A stretch of 12,549 nt of DNA from CALEUX01 sp037439945 (GTDB lineage: Bacteria > Bacteroidota > Bacteroidia > Bacteroidales > Marinilabiliaceae). How positions within the stretch are numbered: position 1 is the first letter of the stretch; each line of letters starts with the position of its first letter. Below the pieces are notes generated by a model that was not told the DNA's origin, did no database searches, and saw only the letters and a list, made by a program, of their open reading frames with translations. The position numbers were made by a program, and so were the translations under genes. Positions 1 to 6,021 of the stretch are shown one piece after another. The stretch is from positions 1 to 12,549 of the forward strand of contig JBBIVA010000117.1 of NCBI GenBank assembly GCA_037439945.1, in the 5' to 3' direction.

Positions 1-10
1 ACCCCGACAA
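1..10. repeat. Left copy of 10-bp direct repeat ACCCCGACAA
   Basis: The first ten bases of the window recur exactly at 2507-2516. The left copy is cut by the window edge, so the true repeat may be longer. An ACCCCGA string followed by a discriminator base would suit the 3' acceptor strand of a tRNA beginning TCGGGGT, but the rest of such a tRNA would lie outside the window, so this is only a possibility. The two copies bracket the HipBST-like module. Confidence 0.35.
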
Positions 11-21
11 AATCAAATTTG

Positions 22-73
22 AACAAACAAAAAACCCTGTAAATCGTATGATTTGCAGGGTTTTTTGTTTGTT
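22..73. terminator. Long bidirectional rho-independent terminator
   Basis: Bases 22-45 pair with 50-73 around a four-base GTAT loop. The 24-bp stem is continuous apart from one T-G wobble (40/55). A GC-rich core (CCCTG/CAGGG) is flanked by A-runs on the left and T-runs on the right, so the hairpin would end transcripts from either direction. It presumably serves a gene or tRNA that ends just left of the window, and it isolates the region to its right from upstream transcription. Confidence 0.85.
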
Positions 74-636
74 GTGATTTAATTCAAATTGATTTATTTC
101 AACAAAAATGAGAACCAAACGGTGAAGCAAATGATTGATTATTATTGGTTCACCTATCTCCTGCAACCCACATAAAATAAGATATGCGCAAGGTTTGGTT
201 AAATTAACATTGGAGTGATATGGGAGTTGGGAGTTTTCTGGTGACCAAATAGGTGAACTTTCACATAAACAAATTCAAATTATCTAAAAAAAACCTAATT
301 TGATTGGTTATAAAACAATTAACACTTTTGGAATTCAGTTTATTGTACGAAGGTACAAGGCCAGAGGCAGTAATTTGTTAAATTAATTATTGATGGATAC
401 GATTATCTGATTTAAAAGCTTTTATAACCTATATAGTTATCGCTGGTTTTAGTTAACCATGTTTGTAACATTTTATAGTAAACCAATTAATCACCATTGG
501 CAACCTCCGGAATAATAATTACTTTAAGTATTGTATTAATTAAAAAGTAAACCTGATGCTCTTTATTAAACATCAAAACAGACCTTTAAAGCTTAAATCA
601 TTTCAGTTTATTTTTTTATTACAAACAAAAGCGACT
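74..636. other. Gene-free stretch upstream of the hip module
   Basis: No convincing gene is visible here on either strand; the longest open stretches are short and lack a credible start. The stretch holds a 10-bp inverted repeat (148-157 with 249-258) and, at 366-376, GGCAGTAATTT, which also forms the right arm of the palindrome at 637-656. The space may be a long regulatory region for the hip module, the remains of a decayed gene, or the site of an unrecognised small RNA. Nothing in the sequence decides between these. Confidence 0.5.
148..258. repeat. 10-bp inverted repeat spanning about 110 bp
   Basis: GTTCACCTAT at 148-157 is the exact reverse complement of ATAGGTGAAC at 249-258, and a G-T pair (147/259) adds one more. 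The intervening 91 bases contain only a ten-codon open frame starting at 219. The repeat could close a long stem in an RNA or be a remnant of a mobile element end. No function is assigned. Confidence 0.4.
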
Positions 637-656
637 ATTACCGCCAAGGCAGTAAT
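637..656. promoter_or_regulatory. Near-perfect 20-bp palindrome, candidate HipB operator
   Basis: ATTACCGCC, a central AA and GGCAGTAAT form an inverted repeat with one mismatch per arm. Its right end overlaps TAATTTTG (653-660), a match to the Bacteroidota -7 consensus TAnnTTTG, so a protein bound here would block a promoter firing toward the hip genes. No clear -33 TTTG is seen at the expected distance. Hip-type modules are known to be autoregulated by HipB binding palindromes in their own promoter; assigning that role to this site is inference. Confidence 0.45.
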
Positions 657-660
657 TTTG
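653..660 (+). promoter_or_regulatory. Candidate -7 box (TAATTTTG) for the hip operon
   Basis: It matches TAnnTTTG, the -7 element used by the primary sigma factor of Bacteroidota. Transcription from it would start near 667 and give a leader of roughly 160 nt before hipB. It overlaps the palindrome at 637-656, as expected for a repressible promoter. The absence of an obvious -33 element weakens the call. Confidence 0.35.
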
Positions 661-740
661 GTTTTTTAAAAAAATCTCTCAACTCCTTTTGATTTGATTT
701 TCTGTTTTTTTCATCATTACTGTTTTTATTTACTTGGGTT

Positions 741-762
741 TTTTACACCTATAACGGTAAAA
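741..762. promoter_or_regulatory. Second palindrome, candidate HipB operator
   Basis: TTTTAC, three bases, a self-complementary TATA, three bases and GTAAAA make a 22-bp imperfect palindrome about 63 bp upstream of the preferred hipB start. Read on the minus strand its right arm is TTTTACCG, close to TATTACCG in the left arm of the palindrome at 637-656 (7 of 8 bases), so the two could be bound by the same protein. The operator role is inferred from position and shared half-site. Confidence 0.4.
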
Positions 763-825
763 TATTAAGAATTGCTTGACAATCATTATCTTTATGCATA
801 TTTTTACTGCTGCAACAATAATACC

Positions 826-1056
826 ATGATAGAACCACAATTTTTAGGTGAAATAATTCGCAAACATCGCAAAATAGCAGGGCTAACTCAACATCAACTC
901 GCTGAGATGGCTGGTGTTGGAAAAACCGTAATTTTCGATATTGAGAAAGGAAAGGAGACTATTAAGCTCAATACTATTCGTAAAATCCTACATGTGCTTA
1001 ATATAAAAGTACAGCTCACAAGTCCGATGATGAACCAAATATTAAACCATGCGTAA
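826..1056 (+). CDS. hipB: HipB-like XRE-family HTH antitoxin/repressor
   Basis: A 76-residue protein that is almost entirely one Cro/C1-type helix-turn-helix domain (residues about 7-60). The helices around LTQHQLAEMAGVGKTVI and the ExGK turn (IEKGKETIKLNTI) are typical of HipB. In Hip modules this protein dimerises, binds operators in its own promoter and nucleates the complex with the kinase. The ATG at 826 is preferred over a TTG at 772 in the same frame, because the domain begins right after 826 and the extra 18 residues (YLYAYFYCCNNN type) look like non-coding translation. Its end overlaps the next gene by 8 bp, so the two are co-transcribed and probably translationally coupled. It is short compared with E. 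coli HipB and lacks a long C-terminal tail. The family call is firm; antitoxin activity is inferred from context. Confidence 0.85.
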   Translation: MIEPQFLGEIIRKHRKIAGLTQHQLAEMAGVGKTVIFDIEKGKETIKLNTIRKILHVLNIKVQLTSPMMNQILNHA

Positions 1057-1363
1057 AGCCATTGTCTATATCAATAATAAAGAAGTTGGAATATTTTACG
1101 AAATTGATTTTCAAAAATCATACTTATTCGAATATGTTAAAGATTATACCGGAGAAGCCATCTCTCTAAGTATGCCTGTTTCAAAAAGGAGTTTTAAATA
1201 CTTTGCCTTCCCTTCCTTTTTTGATGGGTTATTGCCAGAAGGCCATCAGCTTGAAGGATTATTGAAAATAGGCAAAATCGACCGTAATGATTTATTCTCC
1301 CAACTCATGGCCGTGGGTTATGATCTGGTTGGGAATGTAACATTGAAGGAGGTAATAGAATGA
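1049..1363 (+). CDS. hipS: HipS-like protein (HipA N-terminal subdomain as a separate gene)
   Basis: A 104-residue protein matching only the small N-terminal subdomain of HipA. The hallmark block FPSFFDGLLPEG (residues 54-65) is followed by KIDRNDLFSQLMAVGYDLVGNV (76-97). In E. coli O127:H6 HipBST, the equivalent free subdomain (HipS) is the actual antitoxin and blocks the HipT kinase by inserting a conserved Trp (Trp65) into its active site. This protein contains no Trp at all; the residue just after LLPEG is His66, apparently the matching position. The start ATG lies within the end of hipB (8-bp overlap), and the stop overlaps the kinase start as ATGA. Together this and the kinase (104 + 309 aa) roughly equal one full HipA, so the split is a gene architecture rather than a frameshift. 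It could act as inhibitor or merely as a structural subunit. Confidence 0.8.
   Translation: MRKAIVYINNKEVGIFYEIDFQKSYLFEYVKDYTGEAISLSMPVSKRSFKYFAFPSFFDGLLPEGHQLEGLLKIGKIDRNDLFSQLMAVGYDLVGNVTLKEVIE
1347..1352 (+). promoter_or_regulatory. Strong Shine-Dalgarno site for the HipT-like kinase
   Basis: AGGAGG lies 7 nt before the ATG at 1360, inside the end of the HipS-like gene. It is the strongest ribosome-binding sequence I see before any gene in the window, where most starts have little or none. It confirms that the kinase is initiated independently and is not the product of a broken hipA. Confidence 0.7.
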
Positions 1364-2289
1364 ACCGTTGTCCAATTACCTATCAGCATTGTGGAGACAA
1401 TATTTACAGTTTGGAAGGATTGAAGAAACTTTCTGCCTCTCTCTCCGAATTTTCTCCTTTGGACTTCACTGCAGAAGAATTGCGGTCAGAAGCCATGATA
1501 CGGGCTTCAAAAATGTCAATACAAGGTGTGCAGCCCAAATTAAGTGCAGTGCTTAATATTAGGCAACATAGGTTTGATTTAGTGGAGAGATATGGCCGTT
1601 ACATTCTAAAACCACCTCATCATATTTTTCCGGAATTACCTCAAAATGAAGATCTCACAATGCATTTGGCTTCAACTATAGGTATTAATGTTCCATTACA
1701 TGGGTTAATATATTCAGGGGACAACAGCTTAACTTACTTTATAAAGCGATTCGACCGTAAAGGACAAAAGGATAAAATTCACACTGAAGATTTCGCTCAG
1801 TTGGCAGGTCTAAGCAGAGAAACTAAATACAACTACACCATGGAGAAATTGGTTAGCCTCATTGAAGAATATTGCACTTTTCCGGCCATTGATAAAGCCA
1901 AACTCTTCAAACTGGTGCTATTCAACTTTCTGGTTGGTAATGAAGATATGCATTTGAAAAACTATTCCATCATTATTAATGATGGCAAAGTTGAACTATC
2001 GCCAGCCTATGACCTGCTAAACTCAACTATTGTCCTTAAAGCTGATTTTGAAGAGATAGCCCTTAATGTTAACGGCAAAAAACATAACTTAAACAAGGAT
2101 GATTTAATTATTTACTTTGGAAAAAAACGTTGCGGACTGACAGACAAAACAATTGACAAAACGTTAGATGTTATAAACGGTGCTTTGGCATCATGGTTCA
2201 ACCTTATCAATATCAGCTTTTTATCTGATCGCATGAAGGATAATTATAAGTCTCTTCTACGGAACAGAATTAAAATTTTAGGTTTATAG
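1360..2289 (+). CDS. hipT: HipT-like serine/threonine kinase toxin (HipA C-terminal domain)
   Basis: A 309-residue kinase of the HipA family lacking the N-terminal subdomain, which the preceding gene supplies. Visible elements in order: the Gly-rich loop SIQGVQPK (53-60); the probable ATP-binding Lys in YILKPP (Lys84) with Glu97 in QNEDL; FIKRFDR (127-133); EDFAQL (143-148); the catalytic loop VGNEDMHLKN (192-201) with Asp196 as base and Asn201 for metal; and the DFG-equivalent SPAYDL (214-219) with Asp218. All core catalytic residues are present, so it should be active. HipA phosphorylates GltX and E. coli HipT phosphorylates TrpS; the target here cannot be read from sequence. In HipT two loop serines are autophosphorylated (Ser57, Ser59); here only the first is Ser (Ser53) and the second is Gln55. 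The CPITYQHCGD N-terminus is typical of Bacteroidota members. Confidence 0.88.
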   Translation: MNRCPITYQHCGDNIYSLEGLKKLSASLSEFSPLDFTAEELRSEAMIRASKMSIQGVQPKLSAVLNIRQHRFDLVERYGRYILKPPHHIFPELPQNEDLTMHLASTIGINVPLHGLIYSGDNSLTYFIKRFDRKGQKDKIHTEDFAQLAGLSRETKYNYTMEKLVSLIEEYCTFPAIDKAKLFKLVLFNFLVGNEDMHLKNYSIIINDGKVELSPAYDLLNSTIVLKADFEEIALNVNGKKHNLNKDDLIIYFGKKRCGLTDKTIDKTLDVINGALASWFNLINISFLSDRMKDNYKSLLRNRIKILGL

Positions 2290-2530
2290 AATTAGGCAAA
2301 ACCTTTATTTATAAAGCTATTAAATTTAAAAAAACACTATCAAATTTGCCACTTGGCATAAAATATTTTCCGAATACAGAAATCACAATTGACTAAATTC
2401 AATTTTTCCATAAATACAAAGCCCAAAAAAAATACAACAAATAAGTTATCGATTGCTAACAACTTTTATTTAAACTTACATCCATAGGAGCCTTTGTAGA
2501 TCTGGTACCCCGACAATTGGCAGATTAAAA
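2290..2530. other. Intergenic stretch between convergent hip and efflux operons
   Basis: No gene is seen. A 14-bp palindrome (CTTTAT, TT, ATAAAG) lies at 2303-2316 just past the kinase stop but has no T-run, so it is a poor terminator. The right copy of the ACCCCGACAA repeat lies near the end of this stretch. Confidence 0.6.
2507..2516. repeat. Right copy of 10-bp direct repeat ACCCCGACAA
   Basis: This is an exact copy of bases 1-10, in the same orientation, placed between the end of the hip module and the terminator at 2531. The bases before it (CTGGT) do not continue into a recognisable T-loop, so this copy is not a tRNA end in its own right. It is compatible with an att-like duplication at the far end of an inserted islet. 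Confidence 0.35.
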
Positions 2531-2568
2531 TAAAAAAGCCAGTATATCATTGATTTACTGACTTTTTA
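2531..2568. terminator. Rho-independent terminator shared by convergent operons
   Basis: The sequence from TAAAAAAGCCAGTA pairs with TACTGACTTTTTA around an 11-base loop, with a single C/A mismatch. Read on the minus strand it lies about 28 bp past the response regulator stop and ends in a T-rich tail; read on the plus strand it also ends in five T. It therefore closes the efflux cassette and probably also the hip operon. Confidence 0.8.
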
Positions 2569-2595
2569 GTTATACATAACCAACTAATAAAACTT

Positions 2596-3384
2596 TTACC
2601 TATCTAACCACAATTTTAATAAACCTGCTTTTTTTCGGCTAACAACAACCTTGTTAACAGGCAATTCTTTTTTAAGTATTAAAATAAGTTTTCCATTAAA
2701 GTAATTTTCAACCCTTTCAATGGCATCGATGTGGACTATTGCCTGCCTGTTTGCCCTAAAAAAAAGATTGGGATCAAGCTCTTCTTCAAGTTTTTCCAGG
2801 GTTATGTCGAGTGCATGGGTTTGCCCCGGGAAAGTATAGGCTAAAGCAACTTTTTCTTCAACATTTATACATGCAATATTATTAACTGAAACCTGTATAA
2901 AACCATCAACTTTATTTACCAACAGCCGTTGTCGATACCTGGGATTATTTTTCTCAAAAGTGCTGGCAATATTTAAATATTTCTGCACCAGCTCTTTTTG
3001 CTGTATTTGATCAATAGTACCCAATACTTTCTCAATTTTCCCGAATACCTTTTCAACATCATCACGTTTAATGGGTTTAAGCAGGTATGCCAGGCTGTTA
3101 TATTCAAATGCATTTAACACATACTCATCATAAGCAGTTGTAAAAACAATTCCCTTATTTCCGACCTCAACTTTTTCAAAAATTGAAAAGCATACGCCAT
3201 CAGCAAGTTGAATATCTAAAAAAATCAGGCAAGGTTCAGGATGGTTTTTAAGCCAATTTACTGAATCTTCAATACTTGTAAGTTTAGCAACTACTTCACA
3301 TTCAGGATTTACATCAGCAATTAATTGTTGTAGCGAATTTGCCAGTAAAGGCTCATCCTCTATTATTACAATGTCAATTTTCAC
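2596..3384 (-). CDS. LytTR-family response regulator
   Basis: A 262-residue cytoplasmic transcription regulator. An N-terminal receiver domain (about 3-120) has the acidic pair Glu9/Asp10, phospho-acceptor Asp57 in FLDIQL, Thr82/Thr83 and the conserved Lys103-Pro104. A linker is followed by a C-terminal LytTR DNA-binding domain (about 150-262), with FFRANRQAIVHIDAIE and the closing VVVSRKKAGLLKLWL typical of the family. LytTR proteins bind short direct repeats. The start is GTG; no ATG lies close enough to keep the first beta-strand, and no Shine-Dalgarno is visible. It follows the LytS-type kinase by 54 bp and is almost certainly its partner, closing the efflux cassette. Family assignment is firm; control of the upstream pump genes is inferred from position. 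Confidence 0.93.
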   Translation of the reverse strand: MKIDIVIIEDEPLLANSLQQLIADVNPECEVVAKLTSIEDSVNWLKNHPEPCLIFLDIQLADGVCFSIFEKVEVGNKGIVFTTAYDEYVLNAFEYNSLAYLLKPIKRDDVEKVFGKIEKVLGTIDQIQQKELVQKYLNIASTFEKNNPRYRQRLLVNKVDGFIQVSVNNIACINVEEKVALAYTFPGQTHALDITLEKLEEELDPNLFFRANRQAIVHIDAIERVENYFNGKLILILKKELPVNKVVVSRKKAGLLKLWLDR

Positions 3385-3398
3385 CGGAATAATATTTT

Positions 3399-3410
3399 AG
3401 TTAATTAACT
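3399..3410. promoter_or_regulatory. Perfect 12-bp palindrome between kinase and regulator genes
   Basis: AGTTAATTAACT is self-complementary and lies 14-25 bp upstream of the regulator's GTG start in the 54-bp gap. On the minus strand it contains TCAGTTAAT, which fits the published LytTR half-site pattern [TA][AC][CA]GTTN[AG][TG]. It could be an autoregulatory site, but such AT-rich matches arise easily by chance here. Confidence 0.25.
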
Positions 3411-3438
3411 GAATATTATTATTTTACTCTACTAATCA

Positions 3439-4500
3439 TTATAAAAGTGGGATTCTGACCACAAAAAATTTATTTTCCAAAACTTCAACTTCAACTTCAT
3501 CTTTTGTTGTAAAATACTTATATCTGCGTGCTAAATTCCCCAATCCGGTATTAGTTGAGTAGGTTGATGTTTTAAGTTGCAGGTTATTTTTTACAACTAA
3601 TTTTCCATTCTCGGTTCCTATGAAAATTGACAAGGGTTTTTGTTCAGTTGCCACATTATGCTTAATTGCATTTTCAACCAGATGTTGCAGGCTTAGAGGT
3701 GGAATTTTTTTATTTGTAATTTCCCCTGTTATATCAATATCCACTTTTAATCCATTTCCCAACCGTGATAGGTGGATATTAACATACGATTTTATAAATT
3801 TCAGTTCCTGCTCCAACTCAGCCACTTTATATCTTGAGCTCATTAAAACATACCTGTAAACATCGGTAAAATCGGCTGTAAATTTCTCGGCCTTATCAGT
3901 ATCCTGTCTTATCAAAGCCATTAAGGTACTCAGATTATTGAACAGAAAATGTGGATTAAGCTGATCCTGCAAAGCAAAATAATCCATCTCCAGTTTATCC
4001 CTTTTAAGTCGTTCATTTTCAAGAATAAAACTCTTTAATGAATTATGAAAGTTATAGCCTATTAAAGATATAACATAAATAATACTAAAAAGTATAAAAA
4101 ACGTAAGACTGATATATATTACATGTTTTTCAACAGGTTGAACAGTATCAAAAAACAACTGGCTTATTTTTTGAATTGATATTCCAACAATAAAAAGCCA
4201 AAGTGGTGCAAAAACGAAAAGAGCTATAACCCTTTTGGTAATTGCCTGATGCCATGGATATTTCTTCGATACGAGTGAATCGAAAATAAATATTCCTTCA
4301 CTTAAACCAACCAACATTATTGCTGTGAATGAAACCCCACGAAAAGAAAGTTCTGCATTACTCCCTGCATTACTTAACAATGTAACCATTAGCCATGATA
4401 CGCCTACCGAAGCTACAAGTTCAATTGCGATCCGGCGAATATCAAAAATTCTTAACCGCCGTTCTTCAGGTTTCAGACATAGTCTTTTTCGCGTAATCAT
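3439..4500 (-). CDS. LytS/YehU-type membrane sensor histidine kinase
   Basis: A 353-residue inner-membrane sensor kinase of the His_kinase (PF06580) family. The N-terminal half carries four probable membrane helices (about 25-44, 54-76, 90-111, 127-150) with short loops and no recognised periplasmic sensor domain, so any signal is probably membrane-borne. A short coiled linker (ILENERLKRDKLEMDYFALQ) leads to the phospho-acceptor motif QLNPHFLFNNLS with His184. The ATPase part has the N-box VENAIKHN (275-282) and a glycine box NTGLGNLARRY (317-327). This kinase class pairs with LytTR regulators, and one follows directly. It starts at an ATG 118 bp after the TolC-like gene; a candidate -7 box in that gap suggests the pair may have its own promoter as well as read-through from the pump genes. 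Confidence 0.93.
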   Translation of the reverse strand: MITRKRLCLKPEERRLRIFDIRRIAIELVASVGVSWLMVTLLSNAGSNAELSFRGVSFTAIMLVGLSEGIFIFDSLVSKKYPWHQAITKRVIALFVFAPLWLFIVGISIQKISQLFFDTVQPVEKHVIYISLTFFILFSIIYVISLIGYNFHNSLKSFILENERLKRDKLEMDYFALQDQLNPHFLFNNLSTLMALIRQDTDKAEKFTADFTDVYRYVLMSSRYKVAELEQELKFIKSYVNIHLSRLGNGLKVDIDITGEITNKKIPPLSLQHLVENAIKHNVATEQKPLSIFIGTENGKLVVKNNLQLKTSTYSTNTGLGNLARRYKYFTTKDEVEVEVLENKFFVVRIPLL

Positions 4501-4516
4501 AATAGAATCAAATTTC

Positions 4517-4524
4517 CAAACTTA
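4517..4524 (-). promoter_or_regulatory. Candidate -7 box before the histidine kinase gene
   Basis: On the minus strand this reads TAAGTTTG, a match to TAnnTTTG, 16 bp before the kinase ATG. No clear -33 TTTG is seen at the usual spacing. Directly beside it, AAAGTTAAT (4524-4532, plus strand) fits the LytTR half-site pattern, which would suit autoregulation. Weak evidence overall. Confidence 0.35.
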
Positions 4525-4617
4525 AAGTTAATTATTAAATTCATTTTGCCTACCCATTAAAATCAATCCACATTATCCTGAATTTATGGTTTCCCTTTAT
4601 TTAATTTGCCTGAAAAT

Positions 4618-5976
4618 TTAATTGGTTAATAATCCAATTGATTTGAGATATGCAGATTTAAGGATTTCAAGATTTGCCCTGGCTTCAGTTAAATTTGCAA
4701 TGGCACGTTGGTGTGATGCCTGGGCAGTTAATAAATCTGTTATAGAATTAATGCCTCCCTCAAAACTCAATTTTACCTCCGAAAGAGTTTCTTCTGCCTG
4801 TGTGAGGTTGTCCTTTGCCAGTTCAACCTTTTCAAGTCCGGTTTCAAGATTTAAGAGGCTTTGCTGTACCTCAAGGTTTACCTTATCTCTGTAACCACTC
4901 AACTCTGCTTCAGTTTTCAAAAATTTAATATGTGCCATATTGGTACGATATTTTTTTTCGCGCCAATGGATTAATGGTATTGAAACTCCTGCACCGGCGC
5001 TAAAGTTCCATCCACCATCATAAAGATTGGCCACCTTTATATATTGATATCCTACATTTAACCCAATTTGTGGCAAATATTCGCCTTTAACTGACTTTTT
5101 GTCCAAACCAGCTAAATCTTTCTGATATTCAAGGATTTTCAATTCAGGTCTTGATGAAAAATCAAGGTTTTTATTAAAATTATTTCCATTATCTGCCCCT
5201 ATTGAACCAGGTACTGCAAGTAAAAAAACATCAAGCTTCCTTCCGGTCAGCAATGCCAGGTTCATACTGGTAATTTTCAGCATGTTATCAACCTCAAGTT
5301 GCTTTATTTTTGCTTCATCAAGCTGTACTTTTACTTTTAACAATTCGCTTTTGGGTATCAGATTTAAAGTATAATAAGAAGAAAGATCAGATGCCAGAGA
5401 ATCCAAGGCAATAATATAACGATTGATGGCAACTGATTGTTCCTGAATAGCAACCAAACTCCAAAAAGTTCTGTCCACCCCAAAAATTATTTCAGATTGC
5501 TTTAAGTTTAAAGCTTGTTGCGCCAGTTCCAGTCCTTTTTGGGCTTTTTTATTGGCTAATCGAACCTGGCCACCTGCATATATTGGCTGTTCAACTGACA
5601 ATTCGGCCATATAAAGTTTTATGACGCTCATATCCATCTGAAAACCCGGAAAATAAACATCACTTGTTCCGGAATAATTACCCATTGATGCAGCTTCAGA
5701 ATTTTCAGCGGTGGGCAGGAAAAATCCCGGAATTGAAAAATCATCGATTTCCGGCATGTACATCATTGAACCTGTTCCACTTACCTTTGGAAGGTAAGCG
5801 GTTCGGGCTGCTTTTACTGCTGCATTAGCATAACGTACGTCCATACGTGCCATATCCAGCGACTTATTAAACTCAACGGCATCCTTGCGGCATTCCCACA
5901 AGTAAACCTGTGTTTGGGAAGGTAAATTATTAATTATTATTAACGACAATAATAAAACTATATATCTTTTGTTCAT
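4618..5976 (-). CDS. TolC-like outer-membrane efflux channel
   Basis: A 452-residue protein of the outer membrane efflux protein family, which forms the trimeric channel-tunnel of RND pumps. A signal peptide (MNKRYIVLLLSLIIINNLPSQ) has no lipobox cysteine, so it is not a lipoprotein. The mature part shows the family's internal duplication: YLPKV (61-65) and YLPQIGL (300-306) open the two halves, and VEQPIYAGGQV (128-138) matches GVSIPLIHWREKK (330-342), each followed by long alanine-rich helices. The ATG at 5976 is chosen because the signal peptide begins there and GGAG precedes it, though only 3 nt away. An ATG at 5985 and a TTG at 6018 are in frame and possible. It lies directly after the RND pump gene with almost no gap, as the third part of the same export machine. 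Confidence 0.92.
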   Translation of the reverse strand: MNKRYIVLLLSLIIINNLPSQTQVYLWECRKDAVEFNKSLDMARMDVRYANAAVKAARTAYLPKVSGTGSMMYMPEIDDFSIPGFFLPTAENSEAASMGNYSGTSDVYFPGFQMDMSVIKLYMAELSVEQPIYAGGQVRLANKKAQKGLELAQQALNLKQSEIIFGVDRTFWSLVAIQEQSVAINRYIIALDSLASDLSSYYTLNLIPKSELLKVKVQLDEAKIKQLEVDNMLKITSMNLALLTGRKLDVFLLAVPGSIGADNGNNFNKNLDFSSRPELKILEYQKDLAGLDKKSVKGEYLPQIGLNVGYQYIKVANLYDGGWNFSAGAGVSIPLIHWREKKYRTNMAHIKFLKTEAELSGYRDKVNLEVQQSLLNLETGLEKVELAKDNLTQAEETLSEVKLSFEGGINSITDLLTAQASHQRAIANLTEARANLEILKSAYLKSIGLLTN

Positions 5977-6021
5977 AATCTCCATTTTAATTTGAATCGT
6001 TGATTTTTTAATCCTCAATTA

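Noticed and set aside
772..825. Longer HTH gene starting at TTG 772
   Set aside because: The added 18 residues do not resemble the family, and the ATG at 826 places the domain at the expected distance from the N-terminus.
1049..2289. Possible frameshifted single hipA gene
   Set aside because: The two parts overlap as ATGA, the second has its own strong Shine-Dalgarno, and the split falls at the known HipS/HipT boundary, so it is a two-gene arrangement.
2303..2316. Palindrome CTTTAT-TT-ATAAAG as the hip operon terminator
   Set aside because: The stem is AT-only apart from its end pair, the loop is too small, and no T-run follows; the hairpin at 2531-2568 is a far better terminator.
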